DNA from: Aequorivita lipolytica
GTDB taxonomy: Bacteria > Bacteroidota > Bacteroidia > Flavobacteriales > Flavobacteriaceae
Length of the DNA stretch: 64,000 bases
Assembly (NCBI RefSeq): GCF_007997135.1
Contig: NZ_VORU01000008.1
Coordinates: 94,990-158,989, forward strand
Reading direction: 5' to 3'
How positions within the stretch are numbered: position 1 is the first letter of the stretch; every line of letters starts with the position of its first letter. Below, in pieces: positions 51,909-61,697 of the stretch. Both the position numbers and the translations under genes were made by a program. The notes below the pieces were generated by a model, which saw only the letters and a list, made by a program, of their open reading frames with translations, did not search any database and was not told the origin of the DNA.

Positions 51909-52385
51909 ATGTCTGAAGAAAAACAAATTCGATACCGGCTAGCCAAGCACCTCGATGGTGGTGAGGCATTTGTTCCGGTTATCGAAATGCTGAAGAAAAT
52001 TTCTTTTGAAGACATAAACACTCGTCCCGCGAATCTTCCGTATTCCTTTTATGAAATGTTTTTTCACGTAACATTTTCGCAGAAAGATATTGTGAAATTT
52101 ACATGCTCCAGCGATTACACCGAACCAAAATGGCCAGATTACTATTGGCCCAAAGAAAAAGTATGTAAAAGCGAAGATGATTGGAAAAATTTAAAAGCTG
52201 AATACCTAACAGATCGTGAACGTCTAAAATTTTTTCTTCTAAATGATGAAAATAAATTGATGCAATCTGTTAAGAATGGCAATGGCGAGCAAACACTTTT
52301 ACGTGAAATAATGTTGGTTATTGAGCATACGGCATATCACAGTGGCCAAATGCTCATCATTCTAAGATTATTAAATTTACATTAA
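51909..52385 (+). CDS. DinB-family protein
   Basis: A 158-residue four-helix protein of the DinB/YfiT superfamily. The metal-binding histidines are in 'YEMFFHVTFSQ' (His) and 'EHTAYHSGQ' (two His). Family members bind a metal, and some are thiol transferases; the role here is unknown. It is 29 bp upstream of ettA in the same direction. Confidence 0.85.
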   Translation: MSEEKQIRYRLAKHLDGGEAFVPVIEMLKKISFEDINTRPANLPYSFYEMFFHVTFSQKDIVKFTCSSDYTEPKWPDYYWPKEKVCKSEDDWKNLKAEYLTDRERLKFFLLNDENKLMQSVKNGNGEQTLLREIMLVIEHTAYHSGQMLIILRLLNLH

Positions 52386-52414
52386 CGAATCAACGAATTC
52401 TCAAAAATCACAAA

Positions 52415-54106
52415 ATGAGCGACGATAAAAAAGTAATTTTCTCAATGTCTGGGTTGACCAAAACCTATCAAAGTGCCCAGACTCCAGTTCTTAAAAATAT
52501 TTATTTAAGCTTCTTCTATGGTGCCAAAATTGGTATCCTTGGTCTTAACGGAAGTGGTAAATCCACTTTGTTGCGAATCATTGCCGGCGAAGAAAAAAAC
52601 TATCAAGGCGATGTAGTTTTTGCGCCAGGTTATACTGTAGGTTATCTTGAACAAGAGCCTAAACTCGACGAAACCAAAACCGTGCTTGAAGTTGTAAAGG
52701 AAGGCGTGCAGGAAGTTGTTGATATTCTTGACGAATACAATAAAATAAACGATATGTTCGGCTTGCCAGAGGTTTATGAAAACCCTGCAAAAATGGACGA
52801 ACTGATGGACAAGCAGGCAAAGCTTCAGGATAAAATTGACGCTACAAACGCTTGGGAACTCGACACAAAATTAGATATAGCGATGGATGCCTTGCGCACG
52901 CCCGAACCTGATAAATTGATCAGCGTTCTTTCCGGCGGTGAAAAAAGAAGGGTCGCACTTTGCCGACTTCTTCTAAAAGAACCGGATGTACTTTTGCTAG
53001 ATGAGCCCACAAACCATTTGGATGCTGAAAGTGTTCACTGGTTAGAACATCACCTTTCAGAATATAAGGGAACCGTGATTGCCGTAACACACGATAGATA
53101 TTTTTTGGATAACGTTGCGGGTTGGATTTTGGAATTGGACAGGGGAGAAGGTATTCCGTGGAAAGGAAATTACTCTTCTTGGCTGGATCAAAAATCGAAA
53201 CGTTTGGCGCAGGAATCTAAAACAGCGGGCAAACGTCAAAAAACTTTAGAACGCGAGCTGGAATGGGTTCGACAAGGTGCGAAAGGTCGTCAAACAAAAC
53301 AAAAGGCACGTTTACAGAATTACGATAAACTACTAAGCCAAGACCAAAAACAATTGGATGAAAAACTTGAAATTTATATCCCGAACGGTCCACGTTTGGG
53401 AACAAATGTTATTGAGGCCAAAGGCGTTTCAAAAGCATTTGGAGATAAATTGCTTTACGAAGATTTGAATTTCAAATTGCCACAAGCTGGAATTGTTGGT
53501 ATTATTGGCCCAAACGGTGCTGGTAAAACCACGATTTTTAAAATGATTATGGGCGAAGAAGCGCCAGACAAAGGAACTTTTGAAGTGGGTGAAACCGCGC
53601 AGATTGCCTATGTAGATCAGGCACATTCAAATATAAATGTAGATAAAACCATTTGGGAGAACTTCAGCGATAGTCAGGAATTGATTATGATGGGCGGCAG
53701 GCAGGTTAACTCGCGAGCATATTTAAGCCGTTTTAATTTCAGCGGAAGCGAACAGAACAAAAAAGTTTCTATGCTTTCTGGTGGGGAACGGAACAGGCTT
53801 CACCTCGCGATGACTTTAAAAGAAGAAGGCAACGTACTCTTGCTGGATGAGCCAACGAACGATTTGGACGTAAATACGCTTCGAGCGCTTGAGGAAGGTC
53901 TGGAAAACTTTGCAGGTTGCGCAGTTGTAATTAGTCACGACCGTTGGTTTTTGGACAGAATCTGCACACACATTCTCGCTTTTGAAGGAAATAGTGAGGT
54001 GTATTATTTTGAAGGTGGTTTCAGCGAATACGAAGAAAACAAAAAGAAACGTTTGGGTGGCGATTTGATGCCGAAACGAATTAAGTACAAAAAACTGATA
54101 CGCTAA
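52415..54106 (+). CDS. ettA: energy-dependent translational throttle protein EttA
   Basis: A 563-residue ABC-F ATPase with two nucleotide-binding domains. Walker A sites are GLNGSGKST and GPNGAGKTT, signatures LSGGEKRRVALCR and LSGGERNRLHLAM, and Walker B segments VLLLDEPTNHLD and VLLLDEPTNDLD. Between them is the long arm/linker (about 245-310, basic, KTLERELEWVRQGAKGRQTK) that contacts tRNA in the ribosomal E site. It gates the first elongation steps according to ATP level. Length matches the family. Confidence 0.96.
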   Translation: MSDDKKVIFSMSGLTKTYQSAQTPVLKNIYLSFFYGAKIGILGLNGSGKSTLLRIIAGEEKNYQGDVVFAPGYTVGYLEQEPKLDETKTVLEVVKEGVQEVVDILDEYNKINDMFGLPEVYENPAKMDELMDKQAKLQDKIDATNAWELDTKLDIAMDALRTPEPDKLISVLSGGEKRRVALCRLLLKEPDVLLLDEPTNHLDAESVHWLEHHLSEYKGTVIAVTHDRYFLDNVAGWILELDRGEGIPWKGNYSSWLDQKSKRLAQESKTAGKRQKTLERELEWVRQGAKGRQTKQKARLQNYDKLLSQDQKQLDEKLEIYIPNGPRLGTNVIEAKGVSKAFGDKLLYEDLNFKLPQAGIVGIIGPNGAGKTTIFKMIMGEEAPDKGTFEVGETAQIAYVDQAHSNINVDKTIWENFSDSQELIMMGGRQVNSRAYLSRFNFSGSEQNKKVSMLSGGERNRLHLAMTLKEEGNVLLLDEPTNDLDVNTLRALEEGLENFAGCAVVISHDRWFLDRICTHILAFEGNSEVYYFEGGFSEYEENKKKRLGGDLMPKRIKYKKLIR

Positions 54107-54109
54107 ATT

Positions 54110-54553
54110 ATGTGGAGAAATATTATGATAATTGGTTTGCTAATAGCTCTTTCATCATGCGGAGCGAAGCGAAAAGGAGTTGATGCTTCAAAAGAATCCA
54201 AAGAAGTCGTCTTGGGTAATATTGAAGCTGTTTCCTACAAAAGTTTAGGGAATGGAGTTGCTTCAATATCGTTAAAGCTTTTTGAAAACAATACGTTTAA
54301 ATTTGACTTCAAAAGCATTCCACAACCAGATACGGAAGAAAAACCGATTGTAATTTCAGAAAAGGGAACTTACACTTCTGAGGGAAATTGGAAAATTCTA
54401 AATTTTAAAAACCCTAAATTTTCGCTTGCAGCTATTTTCGACAAAAACTTCTCAGGTGCGGCAGATTTTAGAGTAATTGATGAAACAAATGTAAAAATAA
54501 ATACTTCTAAAAATGTGTTGCCTATTTGGGGCGTAGTTTGTGAAAAGCAATAA
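54110..54553 (+). CDS. hypothetical lipoprotein (NlpE-like size)
   Basis: A 147-residue lipoprotein (lipobox LSSCGAK, Cys about 17) starting 3 bp after ettA. Its beta-rich middle ('SLKLFENNTFKFDFKSI', 'GTYTSEGNWKILNFKNP') resembles NlpE/META-type small beta barrels, but I do not assign a family. The short gap suggests co-transcription with ettA. A terminator follows at 54572. Confidence 0.7.
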   Translation: MWRNIMIIGLLIALSSCGAKRKGVDASKESKEVVLGNIEAVSYKSLGNGVASISLKLFENNTFKFDFKSIPQPDTEEKPIVISEKGTYTSEGNWKILNFKNPKFSLAAIFDKNFSGAADFRVIDETNVKINTSKNVLPIWGVVCEKQ

Positions 54554-54571
54554 GCCGAATGTATAAATTTA

Positions 54572-54606
54572 AAAACTCCCAACTCAGTTTTTGAATTGGG
54601 AGTTTT
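54572..54606 (+). terminator. terminator between convergent genes
   Basis: Perfect 11-bp arms AAAACTCCCAA (54572-54582) and TTGGGAGTTTT (54596-54606), with A and T tracts on both sides, so it can serve the lipoprotein gene and the convergent T9SS gene. Confidence 0.88.
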
Positions 54607-54623
54607 AATTTTACACGGACAAT

Positions 54624-57182
54624 TTATTTTTTGATTACTAGTTTCTTCGTAAAAGATTGCTTTCCGCTAGTCACTTTAACTAAATAAATTCCTGCCGCAA
54701 TCCCGTCAGTTTTAACTTTGATGTTTTTATTTGAGCCGAAATTTCCTCGGAACAATTCTTTTATCTTTTTCCCTGAAATATCATAAAGCTGAACAGTCCC
54801 TTCCGAAGAAATATTTTGAGAAATTGTAAATTCTGAAGTTGCTGGATTCGGATAAACTTTGATTGAATTTTCACTTAATTCATTTTCTTCAACTCCTAAA
54901 ATAGTACTCACGTCATAACTGTGCATCGCTCTTCCAAAAGTTCCGGCGTAAAGTGTTTGCGTAGGTTCGTGAAGTTTCAAATCCATTACAACTGTAAATG
55001 GAAGGTTGTTTCCTAAAATGGTCCAATTGGCACCATCGTCTTTGGAATACCAAACATTTAAATCTGTCGCAACGAAAAGTATGTTTTCGGCTGGATAAAC
55101 AATAATATCATTTACGGGAATATTTGGGAGATTGGATGAAATATCTGTCCAGTTCTGTCCGCCATCCGCAGTTTTAAAAACGCGTGGCGTATAATCTAAA
55201 TACTTAAAACCTGACACCGTTACATAAGCAACCATATCGTCACTCGGAACCATCGCGATTGAAGTAATGTATTGGTCTGGCAGGCCGGTGCTAACGTCTG
55301 TCCACGTTGTTCCCCCATCAAAAGTTACGTTTACGTTTCCGTCATCGCTTCCGGTATAAATAACGTCAAGATTGTTATAGGAAGCTGCGATAGCGGTGAG
55401 TGTACCAAAAGCTAAAGAACCACTTGGATGCAGGCCATCGGTTAAGTCTGGGCTTATGGCAGTCCAAGAAACTGCGCGCGTTGAGGTGTAAAGCTTATTA
55501 GACCCGTAATACATTTTAGAAGAATCGAACGGTGAAAGAATTACCGGAGTATTCCAGTTTGTGCGGTCGCTACCGCTTATCCCATTTGTTCCATTTTGAA
55601 ATGAGCTGCCCCCATTTGTTGAACGCCGAAGATTTCCATATTGCGATTCTCCATAAACATAACTATTGTCGTTGGGGTCTACATTCACATGAAAACCATC
55701 GCCGCCAATAATTGAATTCCAATCGCTAGTGCCTCCGGTGAGAGTGCGGATAGTATTGTTGTCCTGTGTACCCCCATAAAGTCTTTCGGGTTGTGAATAA
55801 TCCACTTCAATATTGTAAAATTGTGTGATTGGAAGATTTAAAAACTTAGTCCAACTACTTCCTCCATTATTAGAAATATAAGCACCGCCATCGTTTCCGG
55901 AGAGCATAAAGTTGCTGTTTGTTCTTGAAAAATCCAATGCGTGATGATCTACGTGCATTCCGGGTAAGGTTTGCCAAGAAGCACCACTGTTGGTTGATTT
56001 TGCCATTTCAAAACCAATTACATAAACTTCTTCAGAGTTTGTAGGGTTAACCCGCACATTTCCGAAATACCACCCAAAATTAGCATCTATTCCATTGAGG
56101 GCTCCCGGCGTGGTTACCAGTGTCCAATTGTCGCCATTATCTGTTGATTTGTATAAACCATCAAATTCATTGGTAATTTCATTAGTTGTAAAACGGGCAT
56201 AAACCGTTGAAGGGTCTGATTCAGAAACCGCGATACCAATTCGTCCTGTTTGTGCATTTGGAGCAGGTAGGCCATTGGTTGCTCCTAATTCCGTCCAGGT
56301 CGTTCCACCGTCAATCGAACGGTGAATAGCAGAACTTACACCGCCATAATCACGTTGCCAAGGTTTGCGGGTGCGCTCCCACATTGCTGCATAAATAATG
56401 TTTGTATTTGCAACATTCATAGCAAAATCAATCGCCGCTGTTGAATCTGTCACAAAAAGAACCTGTTCCCAATTCGTTCCGCCATTTATTGTTCTGTAGA
56501 TCCCTCGCTCTACATTTTTACCGTATAGTTCTCCAGTAGCCGCGGCAAAAACGCGGTCAGGATTTGTAGGATCAACAACTATGCGACCTATGTGGTTGCT
56601 CTCTGGCAAACCAACATTCGTCCAAGTATCACCGGCATCGTCACTTCGGTAAACTCCATCACCAAAATAGGCACCATCTGTAGCGCTTCCGTTTGCTTCA
56701 CCAGTTCCGGCGTAAATGCGTTGTGAATTTGAGGGAGCTATTGCAATATCACCAATTGATGGTTTTGTTACTTCATCAAAAATTGGCGTCCAGTTTGTGC
56801 CAGCATCATAACTTCTAAAAATCCCACCCGTTGCTGTGGCTACGTAAAGATGATTGTCGTTATCAGGAGAAATCGCAACGTCTGTAACGCGTCCACCAGT
56901 GTTTAATGGGCCAACAAATGTCCATTCTCCAGCCATTTCAGGAGCTCTGTTTGCAATAATTTGTCTGGACTGAAGAACGGCTTCTTTGTAAGCTTCTTTA
57001 TTTATATAATTGTTGGGATAAGCGCGTTGGTTGTACATCCACTCGGCGGGATATTCCATTTTTCCAGTTTCCTTGCCGGATACTTTTTCTTCAGAAGTGT
57101 TTTTACAGCTTGATAGAAGAAAGACTGAGCATACTATTAAAAGAGCAAAAGACGGGGATAAGTATTTGTAATTTTTCATCAA
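54624..57182 (-). CDS. sortilin-like (VPS10/BNR) beta-propeller protein with T9SS domain
   Basis: An 852-residue exported protein. The signal sequence contains a lipobox-like FLLSSC (Cys about 26). From about 95 to 760 there are repeated BNR/sialidase-like Asp-box units ('SYDAGTNWTPI', 'STDNGDNWTLV', 'SKDDGANWTIL') that fold into sortilin-type propellers. The C-terminal type A sorting domain begins VYPNPATSEF and ends in KKLVIKK. A lipid anchor plus a T9SS domain in one protein is unusual. Function probably in surface binding or glycan/protein recognition; no catalytic residues identified. Confidence 0.87.
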   Translation of the reverse strand: MMKNYKYLSPSFALLIVCSVFLLSSCKNTSEEKVSGKETGKMEYPAEWMYNQRAYPNNYINKEAYKEAVLQSRQIIANRAPEMAGEWTFVGPLNTGGRVTDVAISPDNDNHLYVATATGGIFRSYDAGTNWTPIFDEVTKPSIGDIAIAPSNSQRIYAGTGEANGSATDGAYFGDGVYRSDDAGDTWTNVGLPESNHIGRIVVDPTNPDRVFAAATGELYGKNVERGIYRTINGGTNWEQVLFVTDSTAAIDFAMNVANTNIIYAAMWERTRKPWQRDYGGVSSAIHRSIDGGTTWTELGATNGLPAPNAQTGRIGIAVSESDPSTVYARFTTNEITNEFDGLYKSTDNGDNWTLVTTPGALNGIDANFGWYFGNVRVNPTNSEEVYVIGFEMAKSTNSGASWQTLPGMHVDHHALDFSRTNSNFMLSGNDGGAYISNNGGSSWTKFLNLPITQFYNIEVDYSQPERLYGGTQDNNTIRTLTGGTSDWNSIIGGDGFHVNVDPNDNSYVYGESQYGNLRRSTNGGSSFQNGTNGISGSDRTNWNTPVILSPFDSSKMYYGSNKLYTSTRAVSWTAISPDLTDGLHPSGSLAFGTLTAIAASYNNLDVIYTGSDDGNVNVTFDGGTTWTDVSTGLPDQYITSIAMVPSDDMVAYVTVSGFKYLDYTPRVFKTADGGQNWTDISSNLPNIPVNDIIVYPAENILFVATDLNVWYSKDDGANWTILGNNLPFTVVMDLKLHEPTQTLYAGTFGRAMHSYDVSTILGVEENELSENSIKVYPNPATSEFTISQNISSEGTVQLYDISGKKIKELFRGNFGSNKNIKVKTDGIAAGIYLVKVTSGKQSFTKKLVIKK

Positions 57183-57316
57183 AGGCGATTTTAAATTTTA
57201 GTTTTTTTTTTGAAACGGATTGAAATCCATTGTAAATATCGTAATTAATGGTTCAACAATCAGCCCAATCACAAAAGATTGTTTGCGGAATGAAAGTTCA
57301 TAAAAGAAAATTAGGA

Positions 57317-57907
57317 TCAATGAAATATTTCTGATTGGAAATGAATTCCCAATAAAAATTTTTTGATTATAAAATTGATAATGATGTAAGTCAAGATTAT
57401 TGTAAGAATAACCACGAATATTTGAAATGTTTTTGCTTTCAGACTTAACGGATTTTTAGGACTCAAAATCAGCGCGGCAAATGCTTTTGATATCTGGATC
57501 CGCTCATTATAGCATATAAAAACGAGTACTAATATATAAAAAGAAACATTTATTATTGCTTCCAATATTGGATAACCCGCGTAGAGTATATCAATCAGGA
57601 GAATGTTCAATAATATGGGAAACAGAAGGGTTACTGCCAATAACTTAGTTTTATTGAACAACAATAACAAACCTCCACAAATCTGAAAAAGAGCGATGAT
57701 ATTTGCAAAGCTTTCCGAATAACTAAAAAATACCCAAGTTAAATCGAGACCTGATAATTCATTTATTGTTTTGTCATAAAGATCTTTACCATAAGCAAAC
57801 TGTTCACCAGTTAGCTTCACCATTCCATAGCGAAACATATAAAATGCCGTAAAAACTCTCCACGCAAATTCAATTGTACTTAGATTAATTGTTGAATAAT
57901 TTTTCAT
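57317..57907 (-). CDS. DoxX-like membrane protein
   Basis: A 196-residue integral membrane protein with five or six hydrophobic helices. 'FAWRVFTAFYMFRYGMVKLTG' at the N-terminus and 'IIALFQICGGLLLLFNKTKL' recall DoxX proteins, longer than the 125-residue copy at 38004. It is 12 bp downstream of the MBL-fold lipoprotein gene and likely co-transcribed with it. Function unknown. Confidence 0.68.
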   Translation of the reverse strand: MKNYSTINLSTIEFAWRVFTAFYMFRYGMVKLTGEQFAYGKDLYDKTINELSGLDLTWVFFSYSESFANIIALFQICGGLLLLFNKTKLLAVTLLFPILLNILLIDILYAGYPILEAIINVSFYILVLVFICYNERIQISKAFAALILSPKNPLSLKAKTFQIFVVILTIILTYIIINFIIKKFLLGIHFQSEIFH

Positions 57908-57919
57908 TCCTTTGGAAAT

Positions 57920-58720
57920 CTATTTTTTTGGATACCAATCCAATTGTGTAACCTTAATATCTGGATTGCCTGCTTCCACCAAAGATTTGAACTTTTCAAC
58001 ATCACTCAACCCTTCAGTTCCGCGGTAATGATATGGATAAACGGTTTTTGGCTTGAAAGCCAAAACCGCTTCGGCTGCTTTTTCAACCGTCATTGTATAT
58101 GGGAGATTCATACAGACAAAGGCTATATCAATATTTTTGAGATTACGCATTTCTGGAATATCTTCGGTGTCGCCGGAAATATAAATTCGCTCACCATTTT
58201 GTTCAAGTATATACCCGTTTCCACGTCCTTTTTCGTGAAATTTCAAAGCTTCTTTACGCAGATTGTACATTGGGATAGCTTCTATAGTAATTTCATTATT
58301 TAAAGTGCTCTCGCCATTATTTAAAATTTTTGTTTTCTTTTGAAGATTTTCAGATAATTTGTCAAATACCGCTTTTGGAGCGATTATTTGGGTATTATCC
58401 AGTACAATGGATTCAAGTGTAGGAAGGTCCAAATGATCGCCGTGGATATCTGTGACCAAAACCAAATTTGGTTCGGTATATTTCAAAAATGCTTCTTTTC
58501 CGCCCACGGGATCTACATAAATTATTGTTCCGTCCCAATTTAGGACCATAGTGGCGTGCTCTACCGGATTGATGGTAAAACCTTCTTCTGTTGCAGCCTC
58601 CCCGCCATCAACTTCTTCTAATGGAGTATTGATCGTTGCCTCCGATTCCTCTTTTTCTGAAGTGTTTTTACAAGCTGTTAACACAATTGTAACCATTAAA
58701 ATGTAGGCTAGATTTTTCAT
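57920..58720 (-). CDS. MBL-fold hydrolase lipoprotein
   Basis: A 266-residue lipoprotein (lipobox VLTAC, start at the ATG 58718-58720) with a metallo-beta-lactamase fold. The metal site reads TDIHGDHLD, in which the first His of HxHxDH is replaced by Asp; other motifs are SGDTEDIPEM and YPYHYRG. It resembles UlaG/RomA-like periplasmic hydrolases. Substrate unknown. It lies 61 bp downstream of hutG on the same strand and 12 bp before a DoxX-like gene. Confidence 0.85.
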   Translation of the reverse strand: MKNLAYILMVTIVLTACKNTSEKEESEATINTPLEEVDGGEAATEEGFTINPVEHATMVLNWDGTIIYVDPVGGKEAFLKYTEPNLVLVTDIHGDHLDLPTLESIVLDNTQIIAPKAVFDKLSENLQKKTKILNNGESTLNNEITIEAIPMYNLRKEALKFHEKGRGNGYILEQNGERIYISGDTEDIPEMRNLKNIDIAFVCMNLPYTMTVEKAAEAVLAFKPKTVYPYHYRGTEGLSDVEKFKSLVEAGNPDIKVTQLDWYPKK

Positions 58721-58781
58721 AAATAATATTTTTTGAATGAAGATACCAAGAAAACAAGAGTTATCGGCGTTTTTTATAAAA

Positions 58782-59783
58782 TTATGAGATTGTATCACTC
58801 ACCAAATAAGCAATCGCTTTACCCACTTGATTCGGAAAAAGCCCCGCAGATGGCGACCCTTCGCAAATATGAAGGTAACGCGCATTGGCGTTTTTTGAAA
58901 AATAGGAAACAAATTTTCGAGCCTCAGACAAAGTAAATCCACTGGGCGAAATCGCGCTGCTGCCCATCATTTCAATGGCGTCCATATCCAGTTCAATTCC
59001 GAAGTTTTCATTGCTGCAGAAATTTTCAGCTTCTTTCATTGCTTCGGAAAAGGATATTTTTTGTTGGATGGTAATAGCTTCAAAAAGATTGAATTTTACC
59101 CTTTCGGAATTTTTTTCAATTGAATTGAAAACGGCTTCCGAAGTATAATTTCTATGTAATCCGAAAATGAAGTATTTATTTAAAAACCCTTCTTCAAACG
59201 CATACGAAAACCCGTTGCCGCTGTGGCGATGTTCTAGGGAACGGAAATCTGTGTGCGCGTCAAAATTGATGCAGTTTATTGGTTTTTGCAATGCCTCGGA
59301 AACACCTTTCAAGTTTCCATAACTGTTGTTGTGGCCGCCGCCAATAATAATTGGAAATTTGCCAGCTTCAATAATCAGTTTTACAACTTCCGAAACTTTA
59401 TGGTCAATTTGGGTAACCAATTCGCCCAGTTTTTCGGCATAGTGGTTTTCTTCTTTTGAAATAGTTATTGCCTGTTTCATTTGCGTTTCGCAATCAATTT
59501 CGCCTAAAAGTATTACGTTTTCCACATTGGTTAAATGATTGTGCTGAATGTTTAGAAGACTTCCCAAAGCGGCTTCCCAAGTTTTTGAAGTTCCGGGATT
59601 TCCATAGTTTGCACGAACTCCAATATCTTCTGGAATTCCCAAAAGCACATATTTTGCCGAATGATTTTTTAAATCGTCGAGCGTTTCAACAAAGTTTACT
59701 TTTTCACCAAACTTAATTTCTCCAGCCCGTTTCTTTATAAAAGAAACAACATCTTTTTCAGAATAAATTTTAAGCAAGTTCAT
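58782..59783 (-). CDS. hutG: formimidoylglutamase (arginase/ureohydrolase family)
   Basis: A 333-residue ureohydrolase. The dinuclear Mn site is visible as IIGGGHNNSYG (His), INFDAHTDFRS (DxHxD) and 'IELDMDAIEMMG' (DxD-like). It should cleave N-formimidoyl-glutamate to formamide and glutamate in histidine degradation. I start at the ATG 59781-59783; a TTG four codons upstream is less likely. It sits next to hutI, which supports HutG over agmatinase or arginase. Confidence 0.87.
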   Translation of the reverse strand: MNLLKIYSEKDVVSFIKKRAGEIKFGEKVNFVETLDDLKNHSAKYVLLGIPEDIGVRANYGNPGTSKTWEAALGSLLNIQHNHLTNVENVILLGEIDCETQMKQAITISKEENHYAEKLGELVTQIDHKVSEVVKLIIEAGKFPIIIGGGHNNSYGNLKGVSEALQKPINCINFDAHTDFRSLEHRHSGNGFSYAFEEGFLNKYFIFGLHRNYTSEAVFNSIEKNSERVKFNLFEAITIQQKISFSEAMKEAENFCSNENFGIELDMDAIEMMGSSAISPSGFTLSEARKFVSYFSKNANARYLHICEGSPSAGLFPNQVGKAIAYLVSDTIS

Positions 59784-59820
59784 AATAATCCTCAATATAT
59801 TTTTAGGTTTTAAATAAGTT

Positions 59821-59843
59821 CCTCCCCTTTTTTTAAGGGGAGG
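59821..59843. repeat. REP-like palindrome CCTCCCCTT/AAGGGGAGG
   Basis: Perfect 9-bp arms (59821-59829 and 59835-59843), followed by AGGTGGAGGGG up to hutI. It may terminate hutI transcription, or be one of the C/G-rich intergenic repeats common in flavobacteria. Confidence 0.55.
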
Positions 59844-59861
59844 TGCCGATAGGTGGAGGGG

Positions 59862-61100
59862 TTACTTTACTTCTTGCCCATTAATAATTACCGAATCAAT
59901 CAAATTACTGCCAAAAGCATAGGGCAAATAGCCGTAGGATGGAATTTCTTTTGTAATAATAAGATTTGCCATTTTCCCTTTTGTAATACTGCCGTGGGTT
60001 TTGCTCAAACCCATAGCATACGCGCCATTTATAGTAGCTGCATTTATAGCTTCTTCGGGCGTTAAACGCATTTTTATACAGGCCGTTGCAACTACAAAAT
60101 TCATATTTCCGCTTGGCGTAGAACCTGGGTTATAATCTGTAGCGAGCGCTAATGGCAGTCCGGCGTCAATAATTTTTCTGCCGGGCGTGTAGGGAATACT
60201 CAAAAAGTAGGAGCAGGAGGGAAGTGCCACGGGCATAGTTTGGCTATTTTTCAATGCTTCTAAATCTTCATTTGTCAAAACTTCCAAATGATCTACGCTC
60301 AGCGCTTTGTGTTTTACGGCTGCTGCAATCCCGCCGATGCTGTTGAATTGATTGACGTGTACTTTTGGAATAAGACCGTATTTTTTTCCTTCGGAAAGAA
60401 TTCGTTCCAAATTGGCAACAGAAAAATACCCTTCTTCACAGAAGATATCTACGTAATCTGCAAGTTTTTCTTCAGCTACTTTTGGCAGCATTTCGTTACA
60501 GAGCAGATCTAGATAACCATCTTTATTGCCTTTATATTCCGTGGGAATTGCGTGTGCGCCTAAAAATGTGGTTTTTATGGTAATAGGATATTCTTCAGCA
60601 AGTTTTTTTGCAACGCGTAGCATTTTTAATTCAGCATCAGTTGTTAATCCGTAACCGCTTTTTATTTCAATAGCTCCTGTGCCTAGACGCATCACTTCTT
60701 CCAAACGAGCGGCAGATTGATGGTATAAATCCTCTTCCGAAGTTTCTTGTAATTTTTTTGCGCTGTTTACAATTCCTCCGCCTCTTTCGGCAATTTCTTG
60801 GTAGCTGAGCCCTTTAATTCTATCTACAAATTCCTGTTCGCGGTTGCCTGCGTAAACTATATGTGTGTGGCTGTCGCACCAAGCGGGAAGCACCATTTTT
60901 CCGCTGCAATCCAACGTTTTAAAACCTTGATGTGGGCCCATTTTGTCCATTGTTCCGTAATCTTCAATAATACCGTGGTTTATAAAAACCCAAGCATTTT
61001 TTAAGGTTGGAAGTTCATTCATTTCTTTGCCACTAAGTTTTGAAGGACAGTTTTCACGTACCTGGAGCAATTCTTTTATATGTGTGAGCAGTAATTTCAT
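59862..61100 (-). CDS. hutI: imidazolonepropionase
   Basis: A 412-residue amidohydrolase. The metal ligands appear in CDSHTHIVYAG (HxH), 'FLGAHAIPTEY' (His) and the Asp in ALATDYNPGS, with SVDHLEVL as a further family motif. It hydrolyses imidazolone-5-propionate to formimidoyl-glutamate, the step before HutG. I start at the ATG 61098-61100. hutH and hutU are not in the window. Confidence 0.94.
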   Translation of the reverse strand: MKLLLTHIKELLQVRENCPSKLSGKEMNELPTLKNAWVFINHGIIEDYGTMDKMGPHQGFKTLDCSGKMVLPAWCDSHTHIVYAGNREQEFVDRIKGLSYQEIAERGGGIVNSAKKLQETSEEDLYHQSAARLEEVMRLGTGAIEIKSGYGLTTDAELKMLRVAKKLAEEYPITIKTTFLGAHAIPTEYKGNKDGYLDLLCNEMLPKVAEEKLADYVDIFCEEGYFSVANLERILSEGKKYGLIPKVHVNQFNSIGGIAAAVKHKALSVDHLEVLTNEDLEALKNSQTMPVALPSCSYFLSIPYTPGRKIIDAGLPLALATDYNPGSTPSGNMNFVVATACIKMRLTPEEAINAATINGAYAMGLSKTHGSITKGKMANLIITKEIPSYGYLPYAFGSNLIDSVIINGQEVK

Positions 61101-61271
61101 GAAATAATTTTTGCAACAACAATTTTTTATAAAGATACTTAAAAAGTTAGCAGTGGCAGTTCGTGAAGAGCAGTGAATTAGCGGGAACTTATCTCGTTGC
61201 AACTTATTATAAAATGTAGATGGTTTGATTGAGTGAATTATTATGGCTATATTGAAATAAATATTAATAAA

Positions 61272-61571
61272 ATGATACAATTGGTCTCAGAATACTCGAA
61301 TTATCTAAAAGAACTTCCCAAGCTTATAAAAGAATCACCTTATAAGACGGCGTATATTATTGAAAAACTTCAAATTCCTAAGGGAACTTACTACCGTAAA
61401 TTAAAGGATAAAAGTTTCAGTGTAGAAGAAGTTGAGAAACTTACAAAGATTCTATTTCCAAAAGAAATTTATTTAAAGGAAACGCTTGCCAACTCACGCG
61501 ATGAAATCCACGTTGGAAAATTTTCAGAATATGAAAAGCTTATGGAAAGAATTACAAATGTAGTTTCCTAA
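61272..61571 (+). CDS. small hypothetical protein with HTH-like region
   Basis: A 99-residue protein starting at ATG 61272. 'YKTAYIIEKLQIPKGTYYRK' looks like a recognition-type helix-turn-helix, and 'SVEEVEKLTKILFP' continues as in small Xre-like proteins, so a DNA-binding role is possible but not proven. It is divergent from hutI. The gap upstream (171 bp) shows no clear promoter. Confidence 0.55.
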   Translation: MIQLVSEYSNYLKELPKLIKESPYKTAYIIEKLQIPKGTYYRKLKDKSFSVEEVEKLTKILFPKEIYLKETLANSRDEIHVGKFSEYEKLMERITNVVS

Positions 61572-61697
61572 AACCTGAATCGTTTCTTTATCGTTTCTTC
61601 TCTTCGGAGTTTTGATTTCCCTTCTAATCCTGTTTTCCTTTCTGTCCTGATTCTGGAAAAAACCATACCTTTAAACTTTCTGAAAAACCAATATAAA

